From Pedobacter sp. V48 (GTDB lineage: Bacteria; Bacteroidota; Bacteroidia; Sphingobacteriales; Sphingobacteriaceae), in NCBI RefSeq assembly GCF_000523515.1, contig NZ_AWRU01000006.1:604253-668252 (forward strand): a stretch of DNA of 64,000 nucleotides, read 5' to 3'. The position numbers were made by a program, and so were the translations under genes. A model generated the notes under the pieces. That model saw only the letters and a list, made by a program, of their open reading frames with translations. It had not been told where the DNA came from and searched no databases. Below are positions 1 to 8,184 of the stretch, piece by piece. Numbering within the stretch: position 1 is the stretch's first letter; every line of letters starts with the position of its first letter.

Positions 1-444
1 AGGTACTTTATCAGCCATATTACTTCCTATGGTTATGATCCTGCCCGCATTTTCCATCTTTTTCGCAGCAATTAGACAGGCCTCCACTACAGCTTTTACG
101 TTTACTGCCATAGTGATATCATAATCAGCGAGGGTATGTTCTTCAAATGGTTTCCCAATGTAAACACCGGCGCTGTTAACCAGTATATCCAGTTTTCCAA
201 AAGTTGCTATAGCCTTTTGTATTGCGGCAGTAATTTCTCCTTCAATAGCGTTATCTGCTTTAATTGCCAGAACTTTTAAACCTATTTCCGTTAGCTCATT
301 AACTAATGCGTCTGCCTTTTCTTTCCCATTTACATAAGTGAAAGCCACAGTTGCACCTTCTTTTGCAAGTCTTTTTACAATCGCAGCTCCTATACCACGA
401 CTTCCGCCGGTTACTACTGCTACTTTGTTTTTCAAATGTTCCAT
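1..444 (-). CDS. Short-chain dehydrogenase/reductase (partial, 3' end beyond window)
   Basis: The first 148 codons of an SDR-family NAD(P)-dependent oxidoreductase are visible; the gene runs off the left edge. The protein begins MEHLKNKVAVVTGGSRGIG, which carries the TGxxxGIG cofactor-binding glycine motif of classical SDRs, followed by a Rossmann pattern and the structural NSAG motif (NNAG in most SDRs) in ILVNSAGVYIGKPFEE. The catalytic Ser-Tyr-Lys would lie beyond the edge, so activity cannot be judged. The gene is divergent from the HxlR regulator at 556, a common arrangement in which the regulator controls a reductase induced by reactive electrophiles. The substrate cannot be told from the sequence. 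Confidence 0.9.
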   Translation of the reverse strand, partial: MEHLKNKVAVVTGGSRGIGAAIVKRLAKEGATVAFTYVNGKEKADALVNELTEIGLKVLAIKADNAIEGEITAAIQKAIATFGKLDILVNSAGVYIGKPFEEHTLADYDITMAVNVKAVVEACLIAAKKMENAGRIITIGSNMADKVP

Positions 445-484
445 ATCCGTTTTCTGTAATAAATTTTAATATTAATACTTATTA

Positions 485-540
485 CAAAGGTATATTTGTA
501 CTTTTACAATTGTATGTACTGATAAAATTGTATAGTACTA
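485..540. promoter_or_regulatory. Divergent promoter/operator region between SDR and HxlR genes
   Basis: Two back-to-back matches to the Bacteroidota -7 element TAnnTTTG overlap here: TATATTTG at 491-498 on the plus strand (towards hxlR) and TACCTTTG at 485-492 on the minus strand (towards the SDR gene). Just downstream on the plus side are an inverted repeat GTACT-N13-AGTAC (516-520 and 534-538) and an imperfect direct repeat of AATTGTATGTACT-like sequence (506-520, 525-540). This is the expected place for an HxlR operator controlling both genes. No good -33 TTTG was found for either promoter, so the promoters are tentative. Confidence 0.45.
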
Positions 541-555
541 ACATAAATGTAAGTA

Positions 556-912
556 ATGAGAAAAGAAAGCTCTACAAATCTTGAAAATGAGGTGCAGATA
601 AATGCTAGTTGTGGTATGGCCTATACTTTAGATTTAATTGGCGGCCGGTGGAAGCCCACTATATTGTGGCGTCTGTTAAATTATGGAAGCTTAAGGTATA
701 GCAAACTTCGTAAATCAATGCCTAATGTTTCTGAGCGGATATTGATTTTACAGCTTAGGGAACTGGAAAACGATGGTTTGGTAAATAGAATGATCTACCC
801 TGAGGTTCCGCCCAGGGTAGAGTATAAGCTTACAGAATTAGGATTGAGGCTTGAGCCGGTTCTCCGGTTATTGTCCGACTGGGGTGATGCTAACCGTCCT
901 ACAGGGGATTAG
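556..912 (+). CDS. HxlR-family transcriptional regulator
   Basis: A 118-residue winged-helix regulator of the HxlR/DUF24 family. The family pattern is clear: an N-terminal Cys (C19, in NASCGMAYTLDLIGGRWKP), the core WKPTILWRLL helix, FxELR-like YSKLRKSMPNVSERIL, then the wing with LENDGLVNRMIYPEVPPRVEY and TELG. In characterised relatives (YodB, HypR, QorR) the N-terminal Cys senses quinones, aldehydes or disulfide stress; C19 sits in the matching place. It is divergent from an SDR gene and probably regulates it and itself. Its 3' end overlaps the 3' end of the convergent GH43 gene by 14 nt. The start at 556 is the only ATG that keeps the whole domain. Confidence 0.93.
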   Translation: MRKESSTNLENEVQINASCGMAYTLDLIGGRWKPTILWRLLNYGSLRYSKLRKSMPNVSERILILQLRELENDGLVNRMIYPEVPPRVEYKLTELGLRLEPVLRLLSDWGDANRPTGD

Positions 913-1876
913 CACCTACACCTTCGAAAGTGATTTTAATAGGTTTGATCAATCCGTTTTCATCAAATTCCATTTTGTCTATGCAGGTAACCCTATGATT
1001 ACCATTGGTTTCACCTAATGGACGACGGTGGTATATAATGTAGTAATCGCCAGTTTTTGGATTCTTGATTATTGAATGATGACCCGCACCTGTAGCGATA
1101 GATGGATCTTGTTTTAAGATTTTATCTATACGTTTAAACGGACCAAGAGGTGAATCTGCTATGGCGTAAGCTACTGAATAATCTGGACCGGTCCATCCGC
1201 CTTCCGACCACATGAAATAGTATTTTCCATCTTTGATAAACATAAAAGGCCCCTCAACATATCCCTTAGGGGTTACCTCTTTATAAGTTGTTCCATCAGG
1301 GAATGGCACAATGCTTTTAAAGTCATCACTTAATTTTACAACGTTGCAGTGAGACCAACCCCCATAAAATAGATAGTATTGTCCGTCTTTATCTTTAAAA
1401 ACATATTGATCAATTGGCTGCGCACCATTATGAAATTTATCGATCAGGGGTTTGCCGATAAGATCTTTAAATGGGCCGTTCGGTTTATCTGAAACGGCAA
1501 CGCCTATACCACCTAATTCATTATCATTTTGAATGTCATTAGCCCCAAAAAAGAGATAATATTTATTTCCTTTTTTAGTTATTGATGGTGCCCATACAGC
1601 TTTTTTTGCCCATTTAACATTGCTGGTATCAAGAATGTGCGGATGTTTTTTCCAGGTAACAAGATCTTTGGAACTATAGGCGTCCATAAATGTCTGTTCT
1701 TCATATTTAGCAGAAAAGGTTGGGTAAACCCAGTATTCTTTACCGAATATAGCTCCTTCAGGATCGGCATACCAGCCTGGAAATATTGGATTTCCAGAAG
1801 TCTCTTTTGATTTTTTTTGTGCGGATAAGGAAAGTGCTATGAACGAAAGGCAAAGCAAAAGTTGATACTTCTTCAT
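899..1876 (-). CDS. Secreted glycoside hydrolase family 43 protein
   Basis: A 325-residue GH43 five-bladed propeller enzyme with a Sec signal peptide (residues 1-19, ending SLSA). The GH43 catalytic triad can be placed: general base D38 in NPIFPGWYADPEG, the pKa-modulating D156 in QPIDQYVFKD, and the acid E208 in GYVEGPFMF. Length is normal for a single-domain GH43 arabinofuranosidase, arabinanase or xylosidase; the substrate cannot be fixed. It is transcribed away from the SusCD operon at 2280 and is not co-transcribed with the PUL at 13423-26473, although that locus has further GH43 domains and it could act on the same glycan. No promoter of the TAnnTTTG type was seen upstream. Confidence 0.92.
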   Translation of the reverse strand: MKKYQLLLCLSFIALSLSAQKKSKETSGNPIFPGWYADPEGAIFGKEYWVYPTFSAKYEEQTFMDAYSSKDLVTWKKHPHILDTSNVKWAKKAVWAPSITKKGNKYYLFFGANDIQNDNELGGIGVAVSDKPNGPFKDLIGKPLIDKFHNGAQPIDQYVFKDKDGQYYLFYGGWSHCNVVKLSDDFKSIVPFPDGTTYKEVTPKGYVEGPFMFIKDGKYYFMWSEGGWTGPDYSVAYAIADSPLGPFKRIDKILKQDPSIATGAGHHSIIKNPKTGDYYIIYHRRPLGETNGNHRVTCIDKMEFDENGLIKPIKITFEGVGANPL

Positions 1877-1980
1877 TTTTTAATGCGTTTGGATAGTATA
1901 ATTTGTTTAAACTTAATTAAAGCCTAAGGTATCGTTTTATATCTTTTTTCACTAATACTCTATTAAATCCATAGATTTTA

Positions 1981-2011
1981 TTTGTTTTTAACAAAAATGC
2001 AATTACATTTG
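1981..2011 (+). promoter_or_regulatory. Bacteroidota-type promoter of the leader peptide/SusCD operon
   Basis: TTTG at 1981-1984 is followed after 19 nt by TACATTTG at 2004-2011, an exact match to the Bacteroidota consensus TTTG-N19-21-TAnnTTTG. Transcription would start near 2016-2018, leaving a leader of about 260 nt before susC at 2280. The leader carries a 31-codon ORF and two hairpins. Confidence 0.7.
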
Positions 2012-2041
2012 CCTTGAATTGATAAGAAACAAAACCAAACA

Positions 2042-2137
2042 ATGAAAAGAATTTTACACTTAAAAAAAGAAATTGCGCTCTGCAGTCTAAATCGATTGAG
2101 ATTTTCTTCTCACTGTTGTTGCTGTTCCATGCAATAG
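2042..2137 (+). CDS. Poly-cysteine leader peptide (candidate attenuator ORF)
   Basis: A 31-codon ORF starting at ATG 2042, about 25 nt after the predicted transcription start, and ending at TAG 2135-2137. The peptide is basic at its start (MKRILHLKKEIALCSLNR) and ends RFSSHCCCCSMQ: codons 25-28 are TGT TGT TGC TGT, with one more Cys at 14. Four Cys codons in a row in a tiny ORF, followed 22 nt later by a stable hairpin and then a large operon, is the classic layout of an amino-acid attenuator: ribosomes would stall when charged tRNA-Cys is scarce. The ORF is too short for database gene finders. That it is translated, and that it senses cysteine, are inferences; the sequence itself is certain. 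Confidence 0.7.
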   Translation: MKRILHLKKEIALCSLNRLRFSSHCCCCSMQ

Positions 2138-2159
2138 CATTTCAAGCTATAAAGAAATA

Positions 2160-2189
2160 ATAAAGACAGGATTAGCATCCTGCCTTTAT
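2160..2189 (+). promoter_or_regulatory. Leader hairpin 1 (candidate attenuator stem)
   Basis: Arms 2160-2172 and 2177-2189 form 12 base pairs with one A-C mismatch around the tetraloop TAGC. The stem begins 22 nt after the stop codon of the poly-Cys ORF. The lower part of the 3' arm is CCTTTAT and the sequence after it is CAAAG, so the U-tract is weak for an intrinsic terminator; it may need a factor or act at translation. Confidence 0.55.
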
Positions 2190-2193
2190 CAAA

Positions 2194-2230
2194 GCATTCA
2201 GTACGCAACGCCAATCACTTACTGAAATGC
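2194..2230 (+). promoter_or_regulatory. Leader hairpin 2 with an alternative partner in the leader ORF
   Basis: GCATTCAGTA (2194-2203) pairs with TACTGAAATGC (2220-2230), giving 10 base pairs and a one-base bulge. The same 3' arm, TGAAATGC at 2223-2230, is perfectly complementary to GCATTTCA at 2137-2144, directly at the stop codon of the poly-Cys ORF. A ribosome stalled on the Cys codons (2114-2125) would cover 2137-2144 and so favour one fold over the other. The pairings are seen; the switch is inference. Confidence 0.45.
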
Positions 2231-2279
2231 CAACTCGTTTCAACCAATAGAATTTTATTAATTAAAACTTTTTAAAGTT

Positions 2280-5200
2280 ATGCAAAATTTTAAAAAGGGT
2301 AAGCATTTGTATAGCGCTTATTCCTTGTTAAAAAAAACACTGCTATTGAAGAGCAGTATCGCGGTAATGATCTTATTGCCACTTATTTCCTTTTCCCAAA
2401 CTCAACCACTTATTAATTCTACTCTTAAAGGCCAAATTATTGACGCCGTAACAAAGCTTGGAATTCCTGGGGTAAGTATCCACATTACCGGTACTACACA
2501 CGTTGTACAAACAGATAAAAATGGGAAATTCGATTTTGTTACCGGTCAGAAATTTCCTTATACTTTAGAGATTACTTATGTAGGTTACGAAAAAAAACAG
2601 GTTGTAGCCAATGGAAGTCCAATTCTGGTTGAATTAAAAGAGAGTGCAAGTCAGCTAAATGATGTAGTTGTTGTGGGGTACGGTGCCCAAACACGTAAAA
2701 GTGTTGTGGGTTCTATTGTTAAGGTAAATGCTGCCGAAACCAAGCAGATTCCTGTAGCCAGTTTTGATGCCCAGTTACAAGGCAGGGCAGCAGGTGTGCA
2801 GGTAGGAACTTACTCTGGTTCCCCTGGTGAAGGTGTAAAAGTACAGGTACGGGGAACTGCTTCTATTAACGCTAGTAACGAGCCACTATATGTTATTGAT
2901 GGTGTATTTGTGAACAACAACTCTTTGTCAACCCTTGATCTTGGAGGTAAAAAAACATCGCCTCTGGCAGATATAAATCCCGCGGATATTGAGAGTATTG
3001 AAGTGCTGAAAGATGCAAGTGCTATTGCAATTTATGGTTCTCGTGGAGCCAACGGAGTTATTTTGGTAACCACTAAAAGGGGAGAGTACCTTTTAGGCAA
3101 AACAAAATATAATTTAGAGATATCACATGGCTGGCAAAAGGCTGATCCTGATAGATTATGGGAACTCACTACTGGTCCCGAGCATGCCATGCTGGTTAAT
3201 GAACAATGGATAAACTCGGGTAAAGACAAACCTAGCCTAAATCAAACCTACGAGAATCGCCCATTCAGACCAGTAACAGATGTTATTAATGGTGTTCCCG
3301 GAAGAGGTAATCCAGAAGATCAGCAAACTTATGATCGATTAAGCAGAGTCTTCAGAACTGCACAGGTTAAGAATTATGACCTTAGCATCCAAGGTGGAAG
3401 TGAGAAGATCCGTTATAATATAGGTGCCGGTTATACCGATCAGGAAGGAATATTAAAACCAGCTGATTTCCAGCGGGGAAGTTTTAAATTGAATCTTGAT
3501 AGTAAACTGAATGATAAAGTAACCCTTAGTTCAAGTAATGGCGTTTATAGAACATTCAGACAGCAAGTTCGAGGTGGCGCTGGTCAGCAGGCCGGACATT
3601 TACTTGCTGCGCTGCATCATCCGACTTATTTGCCTTTATACAACGCAGATGGAACGCCAGCAAGGGGTTCGATTTACGAAAATATTGATAATCTTGTAAA
3701 TACTGATATTACCGATATCTCGACCACAAGTATTCGGTATATAGGTAATCAGTTCATAGAAGTTAATATTTTACCAGGTCTTAAGTTTAAATCTTCGATC
3801 GGTTTAGATTATGATAACTATAATGAACGTGAGTTCTTTAACGATCAAACAATTATTGGTGGCAGCCCTAATCCATTGGGCTATAGAAAAGAGGTGTTTA
3901 GTACCAGCACGATTATTCAGAATGAACAAACCCTATCCTATGTAAGAGCACTTAATTCAAGGCAAAATATTACTGTTTTGATTGGAAATAGTATTCAGAG
4001 TACCGATGTTAAGGTCGCTCAGGAAGTTGGACAAGGTTTCCCAAATAATTTCTTTCAGCAAATCTCTGCCGCTTCTGTGAGGACAGCTGATCAGAGAAGA
4101 TCGAAGTCTACACTTGCTTCATTTTTTGGTAGGCTGAACTACAGTCTTGATAATAAATATTTTCTTGAAGGTGTAATCAGAGCTGATGGTTCATCTAAAT
4201 TTGGTGCCAATAACCGCTGGGGATTCTTTCCTGGTATAGGCGCTTCATGGAGGATCAAACAGGAGGCCTTTCTACAAAATTCTGAAACCATATCTGAATT
4301 CAAACTTAGGCTAAGTGCCGGTTCCGCAGGAAATCAAAATGGCATTAACGACTATGCCGCATTGGGTTTATGGTCTGGCTCAGCGGCGTATCCTGATAAC
4401 CTAACAAGCGGACCTAAACCTGGTGTAGCACCTGCTCAATTAAAAAACCCTGACTTGAAATGGGAGAAAACCACGACCTACAACGCAGGAATAGACCTGG
4501 GTTTATTTAAGGATAGGCTGTTCCTGAATTTTGATGCTTACTACAAGTACACCACAGATGCTTTGCTTTATTTGCCTGTGCCACAATCAACAGGGTATTC
4601 AAGCACATTGGCTAATGCTGGTGAAGTAAGTAATAAGGGAATTGAGCTGGCAATAACCGGAACAATTATAAAATCTAAGGACTTTGAATGGTCAGCAAAT
4701 TTTAACATTTCAAGAAATGTAAACCGAGCTGAAAAACTGGTTAGCCCTATCACCTTTGAAGCCAGAGAGTATAGAAGAACACAGGAAGGGGCTGCGCTGG
4801 GAAGTTTCTGGTTATACAAACAGCTATATGTTGATCCTACAACCGGAGATGCTATATTTCAACACGCCGATGGAACTACAGGAACTACTGTGACTACGGC
4901 AGATCGTCAGCTAATGGGTAATCTCATCCCTGATTTCTTTGGAGGTTTTTCTAATAATATCAGCTATAAAGGATTTGATCTGAACGTATTGTTTACTTAC
5001 CAATATGGCAATAAAGTATTCAATTTTAACAAGTACATTTTGGAAGGTGGGGGTACAAGAGATGCCTCCAGATCCATTTTAAAGAGCCAACTGAACAGGT
5101 GGCAAAAAGAAGGAGACATTACCAATACACCTCGAGTTACCAGTGTGGGTAATAATTATAACATCGAACAGAACAGCAGGTATCTGGAAGATGGATCCTT

Positions 5201-5435
5201 CATCAGACTTAAAGCGGCTTCTTTAGGTTATACTTTACCTGCATCAGTAACCTCAAAAGCAAGGTTGGGCAAAGTAAGGCTGTATGTTTTGGGAACGAAT
5301 CTCTGGCTTAAAACAAAATATTCAGGTGCCGATCCGGAAAGTTCGGGTAGTGCGGGTCAGAATCTCGACGGTTTGGATACAGCTACACCACCGCAACCAA
5401 GAGGAATTCAGTTTGGCGCTAACATCTCATTTTAA
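2280..5435 (+). CDS. SusC-type TonB-dependent outer-membrane transporter (first operon)
   Basis: A 1051-residue SusC/RagA-family receptor. After a signal peptide (about residues 1-40, ending LISFSQ) come a carboxypeptidase-D regulatory-like domain (LKGQIIDAVTKLGIPGVSI, about 48-125), the TonB-box region NDVVVVGYGAQ, the plug with PLYVIDGVFV and EVLKDASAIAIYGSRGANG, and a long beta-barrel ending in the C-terminal aromatic GANISF. There is no STN domain, so no anti-sigma signalling is expected. It is first in an operon with SusD, two DoxX-like proteins and a YeiH-like transporter, and is preceded by a poly-Cys leader. No glycoside hydrolase is in the operon, so its substrate may be a sulfur compound rather than a glycan. 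The latter is inference. Confidence 0.96.
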   Translation: MQNFKKGKHLYSAYSLLKKTLLLKSSIAVMILLPLISFSQTQPLINSTLKGQIIDAVTKLGIPGVSIHITGTTHVVQTDKNGKFDFVTGQKFPYTLEITYVGYEKKQVVANGSPILVELKESASQLNDVVVVGYGAQTRKSVVGSIVKVNAAETKQIPVASFDAQLQGRAAGVQVGTYSGSPGEGVKVQVRGTASINASNEPLYVIDGVFVNNNSLSTLDLGGKKTSPLADINPADIESIEVLKDASAIAIYGSRGANGVILVTTKRGEYLLGKTKYNLEISHGWQKADPDRLWELTTGPEHAMLVNEQWINSGKDKPSLNQTYENRPFRPVTDVINGVPGRGNPEDQQTYDRLSRVFRTAQVKNYDLSIQGGSEKIRYNIGAGYTDQEGILKPADFQRGSFKLNLDSKLNDKVTLSSSNGVYRTFRQQVRGGAGQQAGHLLAALHHPTYLPLYNADGTPARGSIYENIDNLVNTDITDISTTSIRYIGNQFIEVNILPGLKFKSSIGLDYDNYNEREFFNDQTIIGGSPNPLGYRKEVFSTSTIIQNEQTLSYVRALNSRQNITVLIGNSIQSTDVKVAQEVGQGFPNNFFQQISAASVRTADQRRSKSTLASFFGRLNYSLDNKYFLEGVIRADGSSKFGANNRWGFFPGIGASWRIKQEAFLQNSETISEFKLRLSAGSAGNQNGINDYAALGLWSGSAAYPDNLTSGPKPGVAPAQLKNPDLKWEKTTTYNAGIDLGLFKDRLFLNFDAYYKYTTDALLYLPVPQSTGYSSTLANAGEVSNKGIELAITGTIIKSKDFEWSANFNISRNVNRAEKLVSPITFEAREYRRTQEGAALGSFWLYKQLYVDPTTGDAIFQHADGTTGTTVTTADRQLMGNLIPDFFGGFSNNISYKGFDLNVLFTYQYGNKVFNFNKYILEGGGTRDASRSILKSQLNRWQKEGDITNTPRVTSVGNNYNIEQNSRYLEDGSFIRLKAASLGYTLPASVTSKARLGKVRLYVLGTNLWLKTKYSGADPESSGSAGQNLDGLDTATPPQPRGIQFGANISF

Positions 5436-5445
5436 TACTAGAATC

Positions 5446-6771
5446 ATGAATACTAAAAATAAAACACTCCTATTTTTATTGCTGATCAGTTCATCGCTGC
5501 TCTCTTGCAAGAAATATTTAGAAGTTTCACCATACGATACCATACCTGATGAAACTACGATCTATGATAGATCATCAGCAGAAGCTGCCGTAAGAGGAGC
5601 TTACCGCGGATTGGCAAGTCTTAATTATGGAAGCGCTTTCCAGAATACAATACTTCAGTCAGGTGGAGACATTAAATCACTAAACAATGCGCAAACGGAT
5701 TTGAATGTAATCAATTATGATCTGCGGTCAGATATTGCATTCTTATCAACCTATTGGGGAAACTTCTACAATACCATTAATCGCACCAATCATATTATTG
5801 AAAAAGTGCCCTTGGTCACAGATAATAAACTTGGTAATGATCTTAAAAATCAGCTGTTGGGTGAGGCTTACACCATTAGGGCCCTATCTTATTTTGATCT
5901 TGCGCGCGTGTTTGGAAATGTGCAGATATTTTTAACACCAACTAATGTGGTGGCTGATAAACTTGGCGTTAAGCAAAGTATTCAGGCTGAAGTGTTTGCT
6001 CAGGTGCTTGAAGATTTAAATAAGGCGGAGCCCTTGTTGCCTGCTACTGTTGTGAGGAACAGGATAACCAAGCTTGCAGCAATTGCATTGAGAGCCAGAC
6101 TTTACCTATATCAGAAAAAATATACTGAGGCCGAAGCTGATATCAATACTGTTTTGGCAAATCCCGGATATAAATTGATTAAACCTTTTAATCTTGCTGC
6201 GGGAACTTCAGAGTCTGTATTAGAGCTTTCTTACAGTGTAAATGATGTTAATGCGGGGTATTCTCAATGGAATACCAGTAACAGGGCACTTGAACCAAAA
6301 GCAGTAATTCACAATCTTTTGAACGATCCTGCTGTTGGTGGCGATCGTAAAATCCTTTCCGTAAAAAATGCTGCAGGACAATTTATAGGTGGTATTTATC
6401 CCACTAACACTTCTGCTGGATACATTATCAGAACGGCAGAATTATTTCTTAACAGGGCTGAAGCACGTGTACTTAAAACAGTACCTGATTTAAGCGGAGC
6501 AATTGCAGATATAAATGCGGTAAGGGTTAGGTCTAATGTTCCTGAAATAAGCACAAGTCTTAATAAGGATGAAGTCTTGTTGGCTATAGAAAATGAAAGG
6601 CGTGTAGAGTTTGCCCTGGAACCTTTCAGGTGGTTTGATTTGGTCAGAACAGGTAGAGCTTCTGCGGTATTGAACCTGAACGATCCTAATAAGTACATTT
6701 TTCCAATACCGGCAGGAGAGATCATTGCTGATCCATCACTTGTTCAGAATCCGGGTTACGGCAGAAATTAA
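5446..6771 (+). CDS. SusD/RagB-family surface lipoprotein (first operon)
   Basis: A 441-residue SusD-like substrate-binding lipoprotein partnering the SusC at 2280. Start chosen at ATG 5446, 10 nt after the susC stop, because it gives a lipoprotein signal peptide MNTKNKTLLFLLLISSSLLSC with the lipobox Cys followed by KKYLEVSP; the frame stays open upstream but that part overlaps susC and lacks such a signal. SusD hallmarks are present: a TPR-like N-terminal half (EAAVRGAYRGL, AYTIRALSYFDLARVFG) and the C-terminal NERRVEFALEPFRWFDLVRTG followed by IFPIPAGEI. At 441 residues it is shorter than typical starch-type SusD proteins and nearer to the RagB range. Ligand unknown. Confidence 0.95.
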   Translation: MNTKNKTLLFLLLISSSLLSCKKYLEVSPYDTIPDETTIYDRSSAEAAVRGAYRGLASLNYGSAFQNTILQSGGDIKSLNNAQTDLNVINYDLRSDIAFLSTYWGNFYNTINRTNHIIEKVPLVTDNKLGNDLKNQLLGEAYTIRALSYFDLARVFGNVQIFLTPTNVVADKLGVKQSIQAEVFAQVLEDLNKAEPLLPATVVRNRITKLAAIALRARLYLYQKKYTEAEADINTVLANPGYKLIKPFNLAAGTSESVLELSYSVNDVNAGYSQWNTSNRALEPKAVIHNLLNDPAVGGDRKILSVKNAAGQFIGGIYPTNTSAGYIIRTAELFLNRAEARVLKTVPDLSGAIADINAVRVRSNVPEISTSLNKDEVLLAIENERRVEFALEPFRWFDLVRTGRASAVLNLNDPNKYIFPIPAGEIIADPSLVQNPGYGRN

Positions 6772-6800
6772 AATTTTAACATCATTAAAATATATTTGTT

Positions 6801-8162
6801 ATGAGCAAAATAACAACCAACACAAATAAGGAATCACGGGAGTGGAAGCCCTGGGAAAAGAATTTGTTTAGGTTCTTCTTTATCTTCCTGGTGATCCAGA
6901 TCATTCCGATCGATTGGAAATTTTACAAAGAACTATTCTCTATCAATTGGCTTCACCTGCATTTCCACGATCTGTTTAAGTTAACTAAGTATCAAGCTCA
7001 ATTTTTTTCTGATAATCAAATTGCCGAATGGGGTATAGGAGGTTTTGCAAACTGGGTAGTATTTATAATTATTGCCGCTATAGGCGCTGTGATTTGGAGT
7101 AAAACAGATGCCAACAGAAAGGAATATACCAAGCTATACTACTGGTTAAGGGTATTGGTGAGATATCGCCTTGCGTTTGTACTGGTTACTTATGGCTTTA
7201 TCAAATTTTTTCCGTTGCAGATGCCTTATCCTTCGTTAAGTAATCTGCTGACTAATTATGGAGATTACTTTGCCTGGAAAATCTATTTCCAAACGGTAGG
7301 TATAGCACCTAAGTATGAATCTTTTTTGGGTTTTGTTGAAATACTTGCTGCCTTCTTGCTTTTTAACAGGAGGACTGTCACGTTTGGTGTAGGACTAATA
7401 TTCGGTTTTTTAGGGAATGTGGCGGTAGCAAACGGATTTTATGATATAGGTGAGCAGGCGCTAAGTACTTTTATTGTGCTCTTAGCAACTTTCTTATTTG
7501 TATACGACATTCCCAGACTATATGATCTGCTCATTAAAGAAACACCGGCTTATGCCAATAAATTTATCCCAAAATTTACTGACAGTCGCTTAAGAAATGC
7601 ACGGAAAGGATTAAAAATAGCGTTTGTGGCCTTTGTTGTACTCTTTGCATATAAGGCTTATGATAATTACACAAATGATCCTTATAAAATACCTCATACA
7701 CCAGGGTTAAGTAAAGCATTTGGGTATTATAATGTAAAGGAGTTTGTATTAAATAAAGACACTATACCATACTCTAAAACTGACCCTAACAGATGGCAGG
7801 ATGTGGTTTTCGAAAAATGGTCGACTTTAACGATCAAAGTGAATCGCCCGGTTAAGATAGACTTGTCGAGTGGCGAAGAAGTTCATGAAAAAGATATTGA
7901 TAGAAACTATGAACTGGCGGGATATGCAGGTCGCCACTATTTCTACTATGATGCCGATACTGTAAACCATACGCTTTCATTGCAGAATAAGAACAAAAAT
8001 CAACGGAATGAAAAGCTTCAGCTCAAGTATGAGCGGCCAAATGATTCAACAATAGTACTGTCGGGTATTAACGAAAACAGAGATTCGATACATGTGGTTC
8101 TTGCCAAAATAAATAAGAAGTATATGATGTTCGAAGGTCGCCGTAAACCTGTAAAAATCTAG
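6801..8162 (+). CDS. DoxX-like integral membrane protein, copy 1
   Basis: A 453-residue protein with a membrane-embedded N-terminal two thirds (about seven hydrophobic segments, e.g. around residues 23-43, 82-102, 124-142, 168-212, 218-236 and 270-290) and a soluble C-terminal part with the pattern GYYNVKEF...RWQDVVFEKW...FYYDADTVNHTLSLQNKNKN. The membrane part resembles the DoxX/DoxD family, whose best-known member is a subunit of thiosulfate:quinone oxidoreductase in archaea; other DoxX relatives have other or unknown roles. The next gene is a clear paralogue with the same architecture. The pair sits between susD and a TIGR01777 gene. Function as a redox or transport complex for a sulfur compound is inference. 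Confidence 0.75.
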   Translation: MSKITTNTNKESREWKPWEKNLFRFFFIFLVIQIIPIDWKFYKELFSINWLHLHFHDLFKLTKYQAQFFSDNQIAEWGIGGFANWVVFIIIAAIGAVIWSKTDANRKEYTKLYYWLRVLVRYRLAFVLVTYGFIKFFPLQMPYPSLSNLLTNYGDYFAWKIYFQTVGIAPKYESFLGFVEILAAFLLFNRRTVTFGVGLIFGFLGNVAVANGFYDIGEQALSTFIVLLATFLFVYDIPRLYDLLIKETPAYANKFIPKFTDSRLRNARKGLKIAFVAFVVLFAYKAYDNYTNDPYKIPHTPGLSKAFGYYNVKEFVLNKDTIPYSKTDPNRWQDVVFEKWSTLTIKVNRPVKIDLSSGEEVHEKDIDRNYELAGYAGRHYFYYDADTVNHTLSLQNKNKNQRNEKLQLKYERPNDSTIVLSGINENRDSIHVVLAKINKKYMMFEGRRKPVKI

Positions 8163-8184
8163 TTATCACTTAAAAGAAATTAAA

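Noticed and set aside
1877-2279. SAM or cobalamin riboswitch in the susC leader
   Set aside because: I see no conserved core of known riboswitches; the structure is better explained by a leader ORF with hairpins.
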